Below, piece by piece: positions 1 through 8,323 of a stretch of DNA of 21,146 nt; position 1 is the first letter of the stretch, and each line of letters begins with the position of its first letter. The position numbers and the translations under genes were made by a program. Under the pieces are notes generated by a model. That model ran no database searches. It was not told the origin of the DNA and saw only the letters and a program-made list of their open reading frames with translations. Origin of the DNA: an uncultured Salinimicrobium sp. (GTDB lineage: Bacteria; Bacteroidota; Bacteroidia; Flavobacteriales; Flavobacteriaceae); assembly GCA_946887025.1 (NCBI GenBank), contig CAMPJY010000025.1, forward strand, positions 1 through 21,146. Reading direction: 5' to 3'.

Positions 1-350
1 ATTCCAAGCTGGTTTGCAAGATTTCTGTTTGAATCTGCAAGAATTGGATAAGTCACCCCTTCAATTCCTCCGTCGTCTTTGGCAGTGTTCAACCAGGCAA
101 AGTGTACTTCAGGAGTATCACAAGAGGCTCCGATAACTTTTACATTTCTCTTTTCAAACTCTCCTAAAGCTTCCTGGAAAGCGTGAAGTTCGGTTGGGCA
201 TACAAAGGTGAAATCCTTTGGGTACCAGAAAAGCAATACTTTTTTCCCGTTGTTTTTTGCCTCTTCAAAGACGTTCAACTTAAAAGTGTCGCCCATGTCA
301 TTCATTGCGTTTACTTCCAAATTCGGGAATTTTCTTCCTACTAATGCCAT
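1..350 (-). CDS. Peroxiredoxin (AhpC/TSA family), 3' part missing at window edge
   Basis: This is a thiol peroxidase that reduces hydrogen peroxide and organic hydroperoxides in the cytoplasm. The first 116 residues are visible, starting MALVGRKFPN at an ATG at 350. The peroxidatic cysteine is Cys51 in the family motif FTFVCPTE, preceded by the typical VLLFWYPKDF strand, and followed by the thioredoxin-fold segment VIGASCDTPEVHFAW. The resolving cysteine would lie beyond the left edge, so 1-Cys and 2-Cys types cannot be separated, although the FVCPTE form is usual in AhpC-type 2-Cys enzymes. A perfect TAnnTTTG box lies 38 bp upstream of the start. The gene is separated from the leftward nhaC gene by a terminator, so it is probably its own transcription unit. 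Confidence 0.93.
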   Translation of the reverse strand, partial: MALVGRKFPNLEVNAMNDMGDTFKLNVFEEAKNNGKKVLLFWYPKDFTFVCPTELHAFQEALGEFEKRNVKVIGASCDTPEVHFAWLNTAKDDGGIEGVTYPILADSNRNLANQLG

Positions 351-387
351 AATTTTATGTTTTATGATTGTTACTTATTTTCACATA

Positions 388-395
388 CAAAGATA
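388..395 (-). promoter_or_regulatory. Bacteroidetes -7 promoter box for the peroxiredoxin gene
   Basis: The minus strand reads TATCTTTG, a perfect match to the Bacteroidetes -7 consensus TAnnTTTG. It would start transcription near 381 and give a leader of about 30 nt. No clear -33 TTG was seen at the usual spacing. Confidence 0.55.
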
Positions 396-507
396 AGGCT
401 TAACTTCAGTTTTAATTGAACGACAAATTTTAATTATCTATTCCCGCATAGGTTTCCTTTATGCTAACGGGGAATCAGGATAAAATATTCTTATCTTACT
501 GAAAATA

Positions 508-537
508 AAAAAACGGAGCTTCAAAAGTCCGTTTTTT
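508..537 (-). terminator. Intrinsic terminator after nhaC
   Basis: A 10-bp perfect stem pairs AAAAAACGGA (508-517) with TCCGTTTTTT (528-537). The loop can extend it by CTT/AAG. Because the arms are A-rich and T-rich it can act in both directions, but only the leftward nhaC transcript ends here. Confidence 0.8.
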
Positions 538-550
538 CATCCTTAAGTAA

Positions 551-2038
551 TTATGCCTGCACTGGCGCAGGGCTCGCAAGTTCCCTGATCTTGATATTGA
601 GGGCAGCGAAGAGCAAGGTCATGAAGGGGCTTATATAATTGAAAATGGCATAGATGAAATAGGACGCCACCGGTACCCCCAGTACTCCGCTATGGTAAGC
701 TCCACAGGTATTCCAGGGAATCAGGGCAGAGGTTACAGTTCCCGAATCTTCCAGGGTTCGGCTAAGGTTTTCCGGGGCCAGGCCTTTGTCCTTATAGGCC
801 TTGGCAAACATTTTTCCGGGTACCACAATAGCCAGGTACTGATCTGATGCCGTGGCATTCAAAGTAAGGCAGCTGATCACCGTACTGGCGAAAAGCCCGA
901 AGGTGGTATGAAAGAGGTTGAGCAGGGCTCTGCTGATCGTTGAAAGGGCGCCTATAGCATCCATGATCCCTCCGAAGACCATGGCGCAGATGATCAGCCA
1001 GATAGTTCCCAGCATGCCCGACATTCCTCCTGATGAGAAAAGATCGTTCAGCTGTTCATTCTCAGTATTGATGGTAGTATCGATGGTGATGGCATTCATA
1101 ATTCCTTTATAGGCACTTTCAAAAGTAAGGCTCTCGGCGCCCGATACAGCCGTCACTACTTCGGGTTGAAAGAAAAGGGCTGCGACTGCTCCCAGAAGCG
1201 TTCCTATAAGTAGGGCGATTAATGGGGAGGTTTTCTTTACGATCAGAAAAATGACCAGTACCGGGACCAGGAATAACCAGGGACTGATATTAAAGGAAGC
1301 CTCAATGGCTGTTAAAATTGTACTGGTGTCAGCATTTCCTGATGGCTCGATAGTAAAACCAAGGATGATAAAAAAGATTGCGGAAATGACCATACTGGGC
1401 ACGGTGGTATAGGTCATATAACGGATGTGCGTAAACAGATCAGTTCCCGCCATGGCAGGGGCCAGATTGGTGGTATCACTTAGAGGAGAGAGTTTATCTC
1501 CAAAATAGGCACCTGAAATGATCGCGCCTGCTGTCATTCCCACTGAAATCCCCAGGGCTTCCGCAATTCCTATCAAAGCTATACCCACAGTGGCAGAGGT
1601 GGTCCAGCTGCTCCCGGTTGCAACCGAAATGACAGAACAGATGATCAAAGTGGCTACCAGAAAGATGGTCGGATTCAGGATCTGCAGCCCGTAATAGATC
1701 ATGGTAGGGATAATTCCACTGATGAGCCAGGTCCCCGCCAGGGAACCCACCATGAGTAATATTAACAGTGCACCGGTGGTGGATTTAATGTTGGTAGCAA
1801 CCTCCTCGATCATGCTATCGAATTTGGTCTTGTTAAATAGCCCGACGATTGCAGCTACAGCACCGCCCAACAGAAGGATAAACTGATTCGACCCATCAAG
1901 GGAGGCATCCCCGAAAACAAAAACGTTATAGGCTAACATGCCAACAAGGGCAAAAACGGGAATAAGGGCTTCCCAGATATTCAGTTCGCGATTTTCAATT
2001 ATTTTTTCCTGGTCCTTGATGAACTGCTCGTCTTCCAT
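551..2038 (-). CDS. nhaC: Na+/H+ antiporter, NhaC family
   Basis: This 495-residue inner-membrane protein is predicted to exchange Na+ for H+ for pH and salt homeostasis. A short acidic N-terminus (MEDEQFIKDQ) is followed by about eleven hydrophobic segments. The NhaC-family signature GDKLSPLSDTTNLAPA is at about residues 180-195, followed by GTDLFTHIRYM. Other conserved pieces are TGSSWTTSATVG near residue 142 and NATASDQYLAIVVPGKMF near residue 394. The length matches the family. It starts with ATG and has no obvious SD. It lies 391 bp downstream of deoD, so it is probably not part of the deo operon. A second, clearly different NhaC-type protein is encoded at 15917-17233. The transported ion is inferred from family only. 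Confidence 0.9.
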   Translation of the reverse strand: MEDEQFIKDQEKIIENRELNIWEALIPVFALVGMLAYNVFVFGDASLDGSNQFILLLGGAVAAIVGLFNKTKFDSMIEEVATNIKSTTGALLILLMVGSLAGTWLISGIIPTMIYYGLQILNPTIFLVATLIICSVISVATGSSWTTSATVGIALIGIAEALGISVGMTAGAIISGAYFGDKLSPLSDTTNLAPAMAGTDLFTHIRYMTYTTVPSMVISAIFFIILGFTIEPSGNADTSTILTAIEASFNISPWLFLVPVLVIFLIVKKTSPLIALLIGTLLGAVAALFFQPEVVTAVSGAESLTFESAYKGIMNAITIDTTINTENEQLNDLFSSGGMSGMLGTIWLIICAMVFGGIMDAIGALSTISRALLNLFHTTFGLFASTVISCLTLNATASDQYLAIVVPGKMFAKAYKDKGLAPENLSRTLEDSGTVTSALIPWNTCGAYHSGVLGVPVASYFIYAIFNYISPFMTLLFAALNIKIRELASPAPVQA

Positions 2039-2199
2039 TCGTGGGGGATTTGTTTTTTCGGCTGTAATGTTACGATTTTTCGCTAAGGAATGAAAATCCA
2101 GCTAAGAATTGAACAAATCCTGCGGAAAAGTAAAAAGGGGAGGAGAAATTAGAATATTAATCCCCTTCTTGTTCGAGCTTCCAGTCCTGATTTTCGGCC

Positions 2200-2330
2200 G
2201 GACCAGCTCCCAATGTAACAGGCGGAAAACGAACGGTATACAGGCTATTCACCCGCTTTCTGGCCTGTAATAAGCCTGTTAGTAGCCTGTTAGTAGCCTG
2301 TTTAGGGCCTGTTATATACGGAGCTGGTCC
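2200..2330. repeat. 131-bp element bounded by 24-bp imperfect inverted repeats
   Basis: The left arm is 2200-2223 and the right arm 2307-2330. As an inverted repeat they match perfectly over the outer 11 bp (GGACCAGCTCC at 2200-2210, GGAGCTGGTCC at 2320-2330) and the inner 8 bp (TAACAGGC / GCCTGTTA), with a 5-bp variable core between. No target-site duplication is visible beside the ends. The element could fold into a long hairpin or cruciform, or be a non-autonomous repeat. It lies downstream of deoD and upstream of nhaC. Confidence 0.75.
2263..2317. repeat. Five tandem 11-bp repeats (GCCTGTnnnnn)
   Basis: The units are GCCTGTAATAA, GCCTGTTAGTA, GCCTGTTAGTA, GCCTGTTTAGG and GCCTGTTATAT, with no spacers. 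Two inverted copies of the core lie at 2216-2223 (TAACAGGC) and 2239-2245 (TACAGGC). The period is about one DNA helical turn, so all copies would face the same side of the helix. The last unit forms part of the right arm of the larger inverted repeat. Confidence 0.85.
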
Positions 2331-2429
2331 CTTGGAGGTCGGAGGAAGATTACCGGCAAATCAAAGCGGTAGTACCAGAAATTACTATAGCATTAATTTC
2401 CGGATCAATGGAATTAATGAGGTGCCAGA

Positions 2430-3125
2430 TCAGAGCTCCAGTGCGATCTCCACCATTTCACTGAAGGTGGTTTGCCTTTCCTCGGCGGTGGTCTTTTCTC
2501 CAGTCACCAGGGAATCTGAAATGGTTAGCAGGGAAAGGGCATTAACCTTATGCTTTGCCGCCAGGGTATAGAGGCCTGAGGTTTCCATTTCTACACATAA
2601 GACCCCGAAATTGGACCATTTCTGGTAGGATTCGAATTCATCGGCATAGAATTCATCGCTGGTGAGCACATTGCCCGCTTTCAGTTCGATGCCTTTTGCC
2701 CTGGCGGTTTCCACAGCTCTCATGAAGAGCCCGAAATCGGCAGTGGGGGCGAAGTCAGCTCCCTGGAACCGGGCCTGGTTGATCCCCGAAGTAGAGGAAG
2801 CCGCCATGGCAACCACAATATCACGGAGTTTAATATATTTTTGATAGGACCCGGCGCTACCCACTCGTATCAGGTTCTTTACGTTGTATTCGGTTATCAG
2901 TTCATGGGCATAAATGGAGATTGAAGGCACTCCCATTCCCGTGCCCTGTATTGAAATCCTTTTCCCTTTATAGGTGCCCGTGAACCCGAACATGTTCCTG
3001 ACGCGGTTGTAGCAGTGGAGGTCCTGGAGGTAAGTTTCCGCTATCCACTGGGCTCTTAACGGATCACCGGGAAGCAGGACTGTCTCAGCGATCTCCCCTT
3101 TTTGGGCTTCCAGGTGGATGCTCAT
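2430..3125 (-). CDS. deoD: Purine nucleoside phosphorylase, DeoD type
   Basis: This cytoplasmic enzyme phosphorolyses purine (deoxy)ribonucleosides to the base and (deoxy)ribose 1-phosphate. The 231-residue chain follows E. coli DeoD numbering closely: His4, the phosphate-binding Gly20 (PGDPLRA), Arg24, Arg43 and Arg87/Ser90 (IRVGS), the ribose-binding VEMET at 178-182, the catalytic acid Asp204 (TISDSL) and Arg217 (EERQTTF). The C-terminus ends at IALEL, a few residues shorter than E. coli. Its ATG overlaps the deoC stop by ATGA, so the two are translationally coupled. DeoC can use deoxyribose phosphate formed from its product, once a phosphopentomutase (not in this window) moves the phosphate. 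Confidence 0.96.
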   Translation of the reverse strand: MSIHLEAQKGEIAETVLLPGDPLRAQWIAETYLQDLHCYNRVRNMFGFTGTYKGKRISIQGTGMGVPSISIYAHELITEYNVKNLIRVGSAGSYQKYIKLRDIVVAMAASSTSGINQARFQGADFAPTADFGLFMRAVETARAKGIELKAGNVLTSDEFYADEFESYQKWSNFGVLCVEMETSGLYTLAAKHKVNALSLLTISDSLVTGEKTTAEERQTTFSEMVEIALEL

Positions 3126-3775
3126 AATTTCATCTCTTTTACTATGGATACTCCCGAGGAAGTGCCAATCCTTTCCACCCCCAGTTCGATGTAGAAAAGT
3201 GCAGTATCCAGATTCTTGATTCCTCCGGAAGCCTTGAGCTTCGCCTTTCCAGCCACTGCATTTTTCATAAGCTCTATTGCATCCTTATCGGCTCCAGAGC
3301 TTCCAAAACCCGTGGAAGTCTTGACAAAGTCAGCATTAGCCTTGACGGCAAGCTGGCTTGCCAGACTGATCTCTTCAGGAGTAAGATAGCAGGTCTCAAT
3401 GATCACTTTCAGGATGTTTTCCCCAATTACTTCCTTAATACTGCGTATTTCCTGTTCTACCTTGTCCAGCTGCCTTGATTTGAGGGCACCAATGTTGATG
3501 ACCATATCGATTTCCGAGGCTCCGTCTTTTATCGCCTGTTCGGCTTCAAAGACTTTTGCAGGAAGCGACATGGCTCCCAGGGGAAAGCCGATCACGGAGC
3601 AGACTTTCACATCCGTTCCTGAAAGATTTTCATGGGCAAATTTTACGAAACCGCTGTTTACGCATACACTTATGAAATTGTGTTCCCTGGCTTCCTCACA
3701 AAGCTGGGTTATATCCTCTTCTGTGGCGGTGGCCCTGAGGAGGGTGTGGTCGATATACCTGTTGATCTCAATCAT
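3122..3775 (-). CDS. deoC: Deoxyribose-phosphate aldolase
   Basis: This class I aldolase cleaves 2-deoxyribose 5-phosphate to glyceraldehyde 3-phosphate and acetaldehyde. The ATG at 3775 is chosen, giving 217 residues starting [13 protein letters not shown]; the frame extends only three codons further, to a TTG at 3784. Family features are NRYIDHTLL at the N-terminus, [11 protein letters not shown], the active-site Asp90 (EIDMVINIG), the Schiff-base Lys152 in DFVKTSTGF, and the second lysine, Lys181, in KASGGI. The gene precedes deoD with a 4-bp ATGA overlap, forming a compact nucleoside-salvage operon. No TAnnTTTG promoter is visible in the roughly 120 bp before it, and a weak hairpin after the upstream lyase gene suggests partial read-through is possible. 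Confidence 0.96.
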   Translation of the reverse strand: MIEINRYIDHTLLRATATEEDITQLCEEAREHNFISVCVNSGFVKFAHENLSGTDVKVCSVIGFPLGAMSLPAKVFEAEQAIKDGASEIDMVINIGALKSRQLDKVEQEIRSIKEVIGENILKVIIETCYLTPEEISLASQLAVKANADFVKTSTGFGSSGADKDAIELMKNAVAGKAKLKASGGIKNLDTALFYIELGVERIGTSSGVSIVKEMKL

Positions 3776-3851
3776 TTTCTTCAATTCTGGATAAGACGTG
3801 TAAAGGTCGGGGTAATTGTGGAGAAAATGAAATGATTTGAATCATGAAAAG

Positions 3852-3884
3852 AACTTTTCCAGAGTTCCGGACCCCGGAAAAGTT
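3852..3884 (-). terminator. Hairpin after the PLP lyase gene, possible terminator
   Basis: AACTTTTCC (3852-3860) pairs with GGAAAAGTT (3876-3884), a 9-bp perfect stem with a 15-nt loop. On the minus strand it is followed by CTTTTC rather than a clean T run, so termination may be incomplete. It begins 13 bp after the lyase stop codon. Confidence 0.5.
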
Positions 3885-3897
3885 TATTGTATTGCAG

Positions 3898-5097
3898 TTA
3901 AAGCACTCCCACCTGTTTCATGCAGTCTTTCATGATCTCGTAGGTTCTTTCGATATCATTGTCAAGACCAATGGAGAAGCGGATGAGGCCATCGCCGAGG
4001 CCCATTTCCTTTTGTTCCTCCAGAGGAATTTCGGAGGAGGTAGAGGTGCCCGGGGCACTGAAAAGGGTTTTGTAAAAGCCAAGACTCACGGCAAGGTATC
4101 CAAGGTTCTTCTGCTGCATCAGTTCCATCAGCTCGTTTGCCTTTTCTACGGTTTTGGCGTCAAGGGTGAGCATCCCGCCATATCCGTATTCCTCATTCAT
4201 CATACTGGTATAAAGTTCGTGGCTTGGATGTGACTTTAATCCCGGATATACCACTTTTAAGCCGTCGGCTTCAAATTTCTGTGCCAGGTAGAGGGCATTT
4301 TTGCTATGTTGTTTTATCCTGATATGGAGGGTTCGCAGGTTCTTGAGGATGGAGGCGGCACGAAGGCTGTCCATGGTGGGGCCCAGCAGCATACTGGCGC
4401 CGTCATTGACGCTTTTCAGGGAATCGATGAATTCCCTGCTGGCACAGGTAACCCCGCCTACGGTATCACTGCTTCCGTTGATGAATTTGGTGAGACTGTG
4501 GATAACAATATCTGCACCCAGTTTGGCGGGAGAGATAGCCAACGGGGAAAAGGTGTTGTCCACCACGAGTTGCAGGCCGTGTTTTTTTGCGATTTTTGCC
4601 AGCCCTGCGATATCAGCCACCTCCAGGAGGGGGTTGCTAACTGCTTCACAATACAATACCTTGGTTTCCGGGGAGATGGCTGCTTCCACAGCTTCAAGTT
4701 TAGTGATATCCACGAAACTGGTCCGGATGTTTAGACGCGGCGCAAAGTTTTTCAGGAAGGCATAAGTCCCTCCGTAAATGGTACGGCTGGAAACGATGTG
4801 TTCCCCTGCCTGGCACAGCTGCAGCAGGACCGGAGTGATGGCGCCCATTCCGCTGGCGGCGACGTTGGCTGTTTCCGTGCCCTCCATGGCAGCAAGTGCT
4901 TCCCCAAGGTAAAGATTGGAAGGCGAAGAGTGGCGGGAGTAGAGGTAACAACCTTCGGCGTTGCCCTCGAAGGTGTCGAACATGGTTTTGGCGGAAAGGA
5001 AGGTGTAGGTGGAGGAATCGGATATGCTGGGGTTTACTCCCCCAAATTCTCCAAAATACTGCAGGTCCTGAATATTGTTTGCCGGCTTGAAATCCAT
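3898..5097 (-). CDS. PLP-dependent trans-sulfuration lyase (methionine gamma-lyase-like)
   Basis: This fold-type I PLP enzyme of the Cys/Met metabolism family probably eliminates a gamma or beta substituent from methionine, cystathionine or homocysteine. The 399 residues include YSR at 53-55 (binds the neighbour's PLP phosphate), SGMGAIT at 82-88, Tyr108, VVDNTFSP, the PLP lysine Lys204 in HSLTKF, and GLIRFSIGLD near the C-terminus. The length and SGMGAIT favour methionine gamma-lyase, but the cysteine typical of that enzyme after YG is Gly110 here (TIYGGTYAF), and the usual NPT after YSR is replaced by SPS. Cystathionine gamma-lyase therefore remains open. It is transcribed divergently from an Lrp-type regulator 158 bp away, a common arrangement for amino acid catabolism. 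Confidence 0.85.
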   Translation of the reverse strand: MDFKPANNIQDLQYFGEFGGVNPSISDSSTYTFLSAKTMFDTFEGNAEGCYLYSRHSSPSNLYLGEALAAMEGTETANVAASGMGAITPVLLQLCQAGEHIVSSRTIYGGTYAFLKNFAPRLNIRTSFVDITKLEAVEAAISPETKVLYCEAVSNPLLEVADIAGLAKIAKKHGLQLVVDNTFSPLAISPAKLGADIVIHSLTKFINGSSDTVGGVTCASREFIDSLKSVNDGASMLLGPTMDSLRAASILKNLRTLHIRIKQHSKNALYLAQKFEADGLKVVYPGLKSHPSHELYTSMMNEEYGYGGMLTLDAKTVEKANELMELMQQKNLGYLAVSLGFYKTLFSAPGTSTSSEIPLEEQKEMGLGDGLIRFSIGLDNDIERTYEIMKDCMKQVGVL

Positions 5098-5197
5098 TAT
5101 TTTATGATTTATCGTTCCTCAAATAAAGTCAGATTCCGTATGAAAATCAATAGAAACAGTCAAAAGCAGAAAATAAATCCGGGAATGCAGGTTCCTC

Positions 5198-5212
5198 TAA
5201 AATTATTTTCTA
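5198..5212. promoter_or_regulatory. Candidate Lrp-type operator
   Basis: TAAAATTATTTTCTA lies between the divergent lyase and Lrp-family genes. It matches 12 of 15 positions of the E. coli Lrp consensus YAGHAWATTWTDCTR and has an AAAAT/ATTTT palindrome at its centre. E. coli rules may not hold in flavobacteria, so this is only a candidate. Confidence 0.3.
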
Positions 5213-5255
5213 AACTTTGAGCTCTAATGTATTCTGAACCGAACATTTTTCAATT

Positions 5256-5723
5256 ATGAAACTGGACCTCTTAGATCTAAAGCTTCTGGGACTTCTGCAG
5301 GAAGATTCAAAGAAAACGAACAAGCAGCTTTCCAATGAACTCAATCTTTCCGTTACGGCTGTTTATGAACGGATAAGAAAACTGGAGCGGGGAGGGGTAA
5401 TCAAAAAATATGTGGCATTGCTGGATCCCCCAAAGGTGGAGAAGAGTTTTATGTCCTTTTGCCAGATAAAACTGGTGCAGCATACCAAAACAAATGTCAC
5501 CCAGTTTGAAGCCCAGGTAGCACAGTTGTCAGAGGTGCTGGAATGTTTTCACGTGAGCGGGGAATACGACTATGTGCTGAAGGTTATGGTCAGGGATATG
5601 GAAGCCTATCGCGAATTTATGCTCAATAAACTTACCGCACTGCCGCATATAGGAAGTACACAAAGTACTTTTGTGATCAGTGGCGTGAAGAATTCGACCA
5701 GGCTTGCCCTGGAGACTGCCTGA
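5256..5723 (+). CDS. Lrp/AsnC family transcriptional regulator
   Basis: This is a 155-residue feast/famine regulator. Residues 1-60 form the winged HTH: LDLLDLKLLGLLQEDSKKTN is followed by the recognition helix region SVTAVYERIRKLE and wing residues GGVIKKYVALL. Residues 65-150 form the RAM ligand-binding domain, with the typical glycine in HVSGEYDYVLKV. It is divergent from the sulfur amino acid lyase, and such pairs often have the regulator control its neighbour in response to an amino acid such as methionine or cysteine; that role is inferred from position. The convergent YbaB gene ends 40 bp after its stop, and no clear terminator lies between them. Confidence 0.93.
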   Translation: MKLDLLDLKLLGLLQEDSKKTNKQLSNELNLSVTAVYERIRKLERGGVIKKYVALLDPPKVEKSFMSFCQIKLVQHTKTNVTQFEAQVAQLSEVLECFHVSGEYDYVLKVMVRDMEAYREFMLNKLTALPHIGSTQSTFVISGVKNSTRLALETA

Positions 5724-5763
5724 CTTTCAGGCACAAGATTTCGGGAAAGCCGGGTGCAGAATA

Positions 5764-6087
5764 TTATTTGAACATATCCAGGCCAGGGATATCAGGCATG
5801 CCTTCTTTTGCTACAGCGGCAAGTTCTGCTTCATTTACTTCCGTGGCACGTTTGATGGCCTTGTTCAGGGTCAGGATCAGGTAATCCTCCAGTTGTTCTT
5901 TATCCTCCAGCAGTTCGTCGGCTATGCTGAGGTTCTTTATTTCGCGGTCTGCCGTAATGGTGATCTTCAGAAGACCATCGCTTGACTGCTCATCCAGAAG
6001 CACGGTTTTGAGGCGTTCTTTCGTTTTCTCTACTTTTTCCTGGGTCTCCTTGAGTTTATTCATCATACCCATCATATCTCCAAACAT
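5764..6087 (-). CDS. ybaB: YbaB/EbfC family nucleoid-associated protein
   Basis: This small DNA-binding protein of 107 residues is expected to act as a dimer that bridges or bends DNA. It opens with the methionine-rich [12 protein letters not shown], then a charged helix (residues 10-30) and a beta sheet ([19 protein letters not shown]), then a second helical part with [15 protein letters not shown], matching the family's alpha-beta-alpha layout. It usually sits beside dnaX and recR, but here it stands alone, divergent from oligopeptidase B. A TAnnTTTG box is 22 bp upstream of its start. The function follows from the family; nothing here shows its targets. Confidence 0.92.
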   Translation of the reverse strand: MFGDMMGMMNKLKETQEKVEKTKERLKTVLLDEQSSDGLLKITITADREIKNLSIADELLEDKEQLEDYLILTLNKAIKRATEVNEAELAAVAKEGMPDIPGLDMFK

Positions 6088-6109
6088 ACTTTCCGTTTTA
6101 AGGTAACTG

Positions 6110-6117
6110 CAAATTTA
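6110..6117 (-). promoter_or_regulatory. -7 promoter box for ybaB
   Basis: The minus strand reads TAAATTTG, a perfect match to TAnnTTTG, 22 bp upstream of the ybaB ATG. No -33 TTG is evident. Confidence 0.45.
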
Positions 6118-6185
6118 TATAGAAACACCTGAATTTATATCCTATAGTAAAGTTAAGAGTTTCATTTTTTTCTTTTTAGAAATCT

Positions 6186-6193
6186 TACCTTTG
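6186..6193 (+). promoter_or_regulatory. -7 promoter box for ptrB
   Basis: TACCTTTG matches TAnnTTTG perfectly and is 18 bp before the ptrB ATG, giving a very short A-rich leader. The region just upstream is T-rich and has no clear -33 TTG. Confidence 0.5.
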
Positions 6194-6211
6194 TTTTTGC
6201 CTTAAAAAATA

Positions 6212-8287
6212 ATGACTTCTATGAAATTGATATCCACAGAAATAGAGCCTCCCAAAGCCAAAAAAATACCAAAGATCCTGGAAAAACACGGGGATGTACG
6301 GATTGATGATTATTTCTGGATGAAGGAGAGGGAGAATCCGGAAGTCCTGGATTACCTGAGGCAGGAGAACGAGTATAACACTAAAATGACTGCGCATACC
6401 AAGAAATTCCAGAGAAAACTATTTCTGGAAATGAGGGGGCGAATTAAAGAGGACGACCAGTCTGTACCTTACAAACTTAATGGCTACTGGTATCTCACCA
6501 GATATGAAATAGGGGGCGATTATCCTATCTATTCCCGCAAGAAAGGCTCCCTTGAGGCTCCGGAGGAAATTCTGTTCAACGTGAACGAGATGGCCAAGGG
6601 TCACGAATTCTATAGTCTTGGAGGGATGAATGTGAGTCCTGATAATAAATTAGTGGCTTTTGCCATTGATACCGTGGGAAGGAGAAATTATACTATTCAG
6701 ATAAAAAATCTTGAGACAGGGGAACTGCTTCCCGTGAAAATAGAGACCACCACAGGGGGATCAACCTGGGCGAATGACAACAAAACCCTTTTCTACACCC
6801 GTAAGGATCCCGAAACTCTGCGTTCAAATGAGATTTATAAGCATATTCTGGGTTCTTCCATCGAAAATGATGTAGTGGTGTATCATGAGGAGGATGAGAC
6901 CTTCCATACTTATGTCTATAAATCCAAATCGAGAAAATATATCGTAATAGGATCCAATAGCACACTTACCAGTGAATACAGGTTTCTGGATGCCGACAAA
7001 CCTGATGGGGAATTCAAATTGGTGCAGTCGCGGATCAGGGGGGTGGAATATTCTGCTACCCATTACAAGGATTTTCTTTACATCCTGACCAACAAGGATG
7101 ATGCGGTTAACTTCAAGCTAATGAAAACCCCTTTGGACCAGCCCGGGGTGGAAAATTGGGTGGACGTCATCCCGCATCGGGAAGAGGTGCTGCTGGAGGA
7201 TATAGATATTTTTGAAAAGCATGTGGTGATAAGCGAACGCAGCAATGGGTTGAATAAACTGAAGGTGATGACCTGGGATAATTCTGAATCCTATTATATT
7301 CCTTTTGACAACGAGACTTATACCGCGTATACGGGGACCAATCCTGATTTCGATACCGATGTGCTGCGCTTCACCTATAATTCCATGACAACCCCAACCT
7401 CTGTGGTGGATTTCAATATGACCACCAGGGTGAAGACTGTCAAAAAGGAACAGGAGGTGCAGGGCGATTTTGACAAGAAGAATTACATTTCTGACAGAAT
7501 CTGGGCTACAGCAGAGGACGGGACCAAAATTCCCATGTCCATCGTGTACAGGAAGGGCATACGCATGGATGGCAGCAATCCGGTGCTTCAATATGCATAT
7601 GGAAGTTACGGCTCCACCATTGATCCTTATTTTTCAACAGTAAGGCTGAGCCTTCTGGACCGCGGATTCATTTTTGTAATTGCCCACGTAAGGGGAGGGG
7701 AGTATCTGGGCAGGAAATGGTACGAGGACGGAAAACTTCTGAAAAAGAAAAACACCTTCACTGATTTTATCGATTGTACGCTTCACCTTATCGAGCACAA
7801 TTATACTTCCCCTGAAAATTTATATGCGAGTGGTGGATCCGCCGGAGGACTTTTAATGGGCGCCATCATTAACATGGCTCCGCATCTTTACAGAGGTGTC
7901 ATTGCTTCGGTTCCTTTTGTGGATGTGGTAACTACCATGCTTGACGAGACTATTCCATTGACCACCGGGGAATATGATGAGTGGGGAAATCCGAATATTA
8001 AGGAATACTACTATTGCATGAAGTCCTATTCTCCATACGATAATGTGATTCCTCAGGAATACCCGAACCTTTTGGTTACGACCGGATTTCACGATTCTCA
8101 GGTGCAATACTGGGAGCCTGCCAAATGGGTGGCAAAACTCAGGGAGCTGAAAACTGACGATAATATTATCCTCTTCCACACCAATATGGATGCGGGTCAT
8201 GGTGGGGCTTCCGGACGATTTGAAGCTTTAAAAGAAGTAGCTGAAGAATATGCTTTTTTGCTCGATTTGGAAGGGATTACTGAATAA
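6212..8287 (+). CDS. ptrB: Oligopeptidase B (prolyl oligopeptidase family S9A)
   Basis: This serine peptidase cleaves small peptides after basic residues. It has 691 residues, close to E. coli PtrB. An N-terminal segment (HGDVRIDDYFWMKERENPEV) leads into a seven-bladed propeller region at about residues 70-400, then the alpha/beta hydrolase domain. The catalytic triad is Ser543 in GGSAGG, Asp628 in GFHDSQVQYWEP and His663 in DAGHGG. The stretches LLDRGFIF, WYEDGKLLKKKNTF and VDVVTTMLDETIPLTTGEYDEW are characteristic of oligopeptidase B. No signal peptide is seen, so it is probably cytoplasmic. Translation can start at 6212 or at a second ATG three codons later; the first is kept because both are compatible with the -7 box. 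Confidence 0.95.
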   Translation: MTSMKLISTEIEPPKAKKIPKILEKHGDVRIDDYFWMKERENPEVLDYLRQENEYNTKMTAHTKKFQRKLFLEMRGRIKEDDQSVPYKLNGYWYLTRYEIGGDYPIYSRKKGSLEAPEEILFNVNEMAKGHEFYSLGGMNVSPDNKLVAFAIDTVGRRNYTIQIKNLETGELLPVKIETTTGGSTWANDNKTLFYTRKDPETLRSNEIYKHILGSSIENDVVVYHEEDETFHTYVYKSKSRKYIVIGSNSTLTSEYRFLDADKPDGEFKLVQSRIRGVEYSATHYKDFLYILTNKDDAVNFKLMKTPLDQPGVENWVDVIPHREEVLLEDIDIFEKHVVISERSNGLNKLKVMTWDNSESYYIPFDNETYTAYTGTNPDFDTDVLRFTYNSMTTPTSVVDFNMTTRVKTVKKEQEVQGDFDKKNYISDRIWATAEDGTKIPMSIVYRKGIRMDGSNPVLQYAYGSYGSTIDPYFSTVRLSLLDRGFIFVIAHVRGGEYLGRKWYEDGKLLKKKNTFTDFIDCTLHLIEHNYTSPENLYASGGSAGGLLMGAIINMAPHLYRGVIASVPFVDVVTTMLDETIPLTTGEYDEWGNPNIKEYYYCMKSYSPYDNVIPQEYPNLLVTTGFHDSQVQYWEPAKWVAKLRELKTDDNIILFHTNMDAGHGGASGRFEALKEVAEEYAFLLDLEGITE

Positions 8288-8302
8288 TTAAATTTTTTAG
8301 TT

Positions 8303-8310
8303 TAAATTTG
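8303..8310 (+). promoter_or_regulatory. -7 promoter box for the CBS-like gene
   Basis: TAAATTTG matches TAnnTTTG perfectly. It gives a leader of about 60 nt that contains the hairpin at 8324-8355. Confidence 0.45.
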
Positions 8311-8323
8311 TCTCAGTTTTGCC

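Larger units (their letters stand above)
2039..2429. other. Gene-free stretch between deoD and nhaC
   Basis: This 391-bp stretch has no supported gene. It holds the inverted-repeat element at 2200-2330. An open frame at 2332-2571 runs mostly antisense to deoD and resembles no protein. The nhaC promoter should lie in 2039-2199, but no TAnnTTTG box was found there. Confidence 0.7.

Noticed and set aside
2263..2317. Short tandem repeats as a possible CRISPR array
   Set aside because: The units are only 11 bp, contiguous and without spacers, and no cas gene is present.
2200..2330. Insertion sequence or complete mobile element
   Set aside because: There is no transposase frame inside and no target-site duplication at the ends; only a non-autonomous repeat remains possible.
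2332..2571. 79-codon plus-strand open frame
   Set aside because: More than half lies antisense to deoD, the product is serine-rich without any domain, and no promoter box precedes it.
3399..3794. Plus-strand open frames opposite deoC
   Set aside because: They are antisense to clear deoC coding sequence, have no recognisable domain and no promoter.
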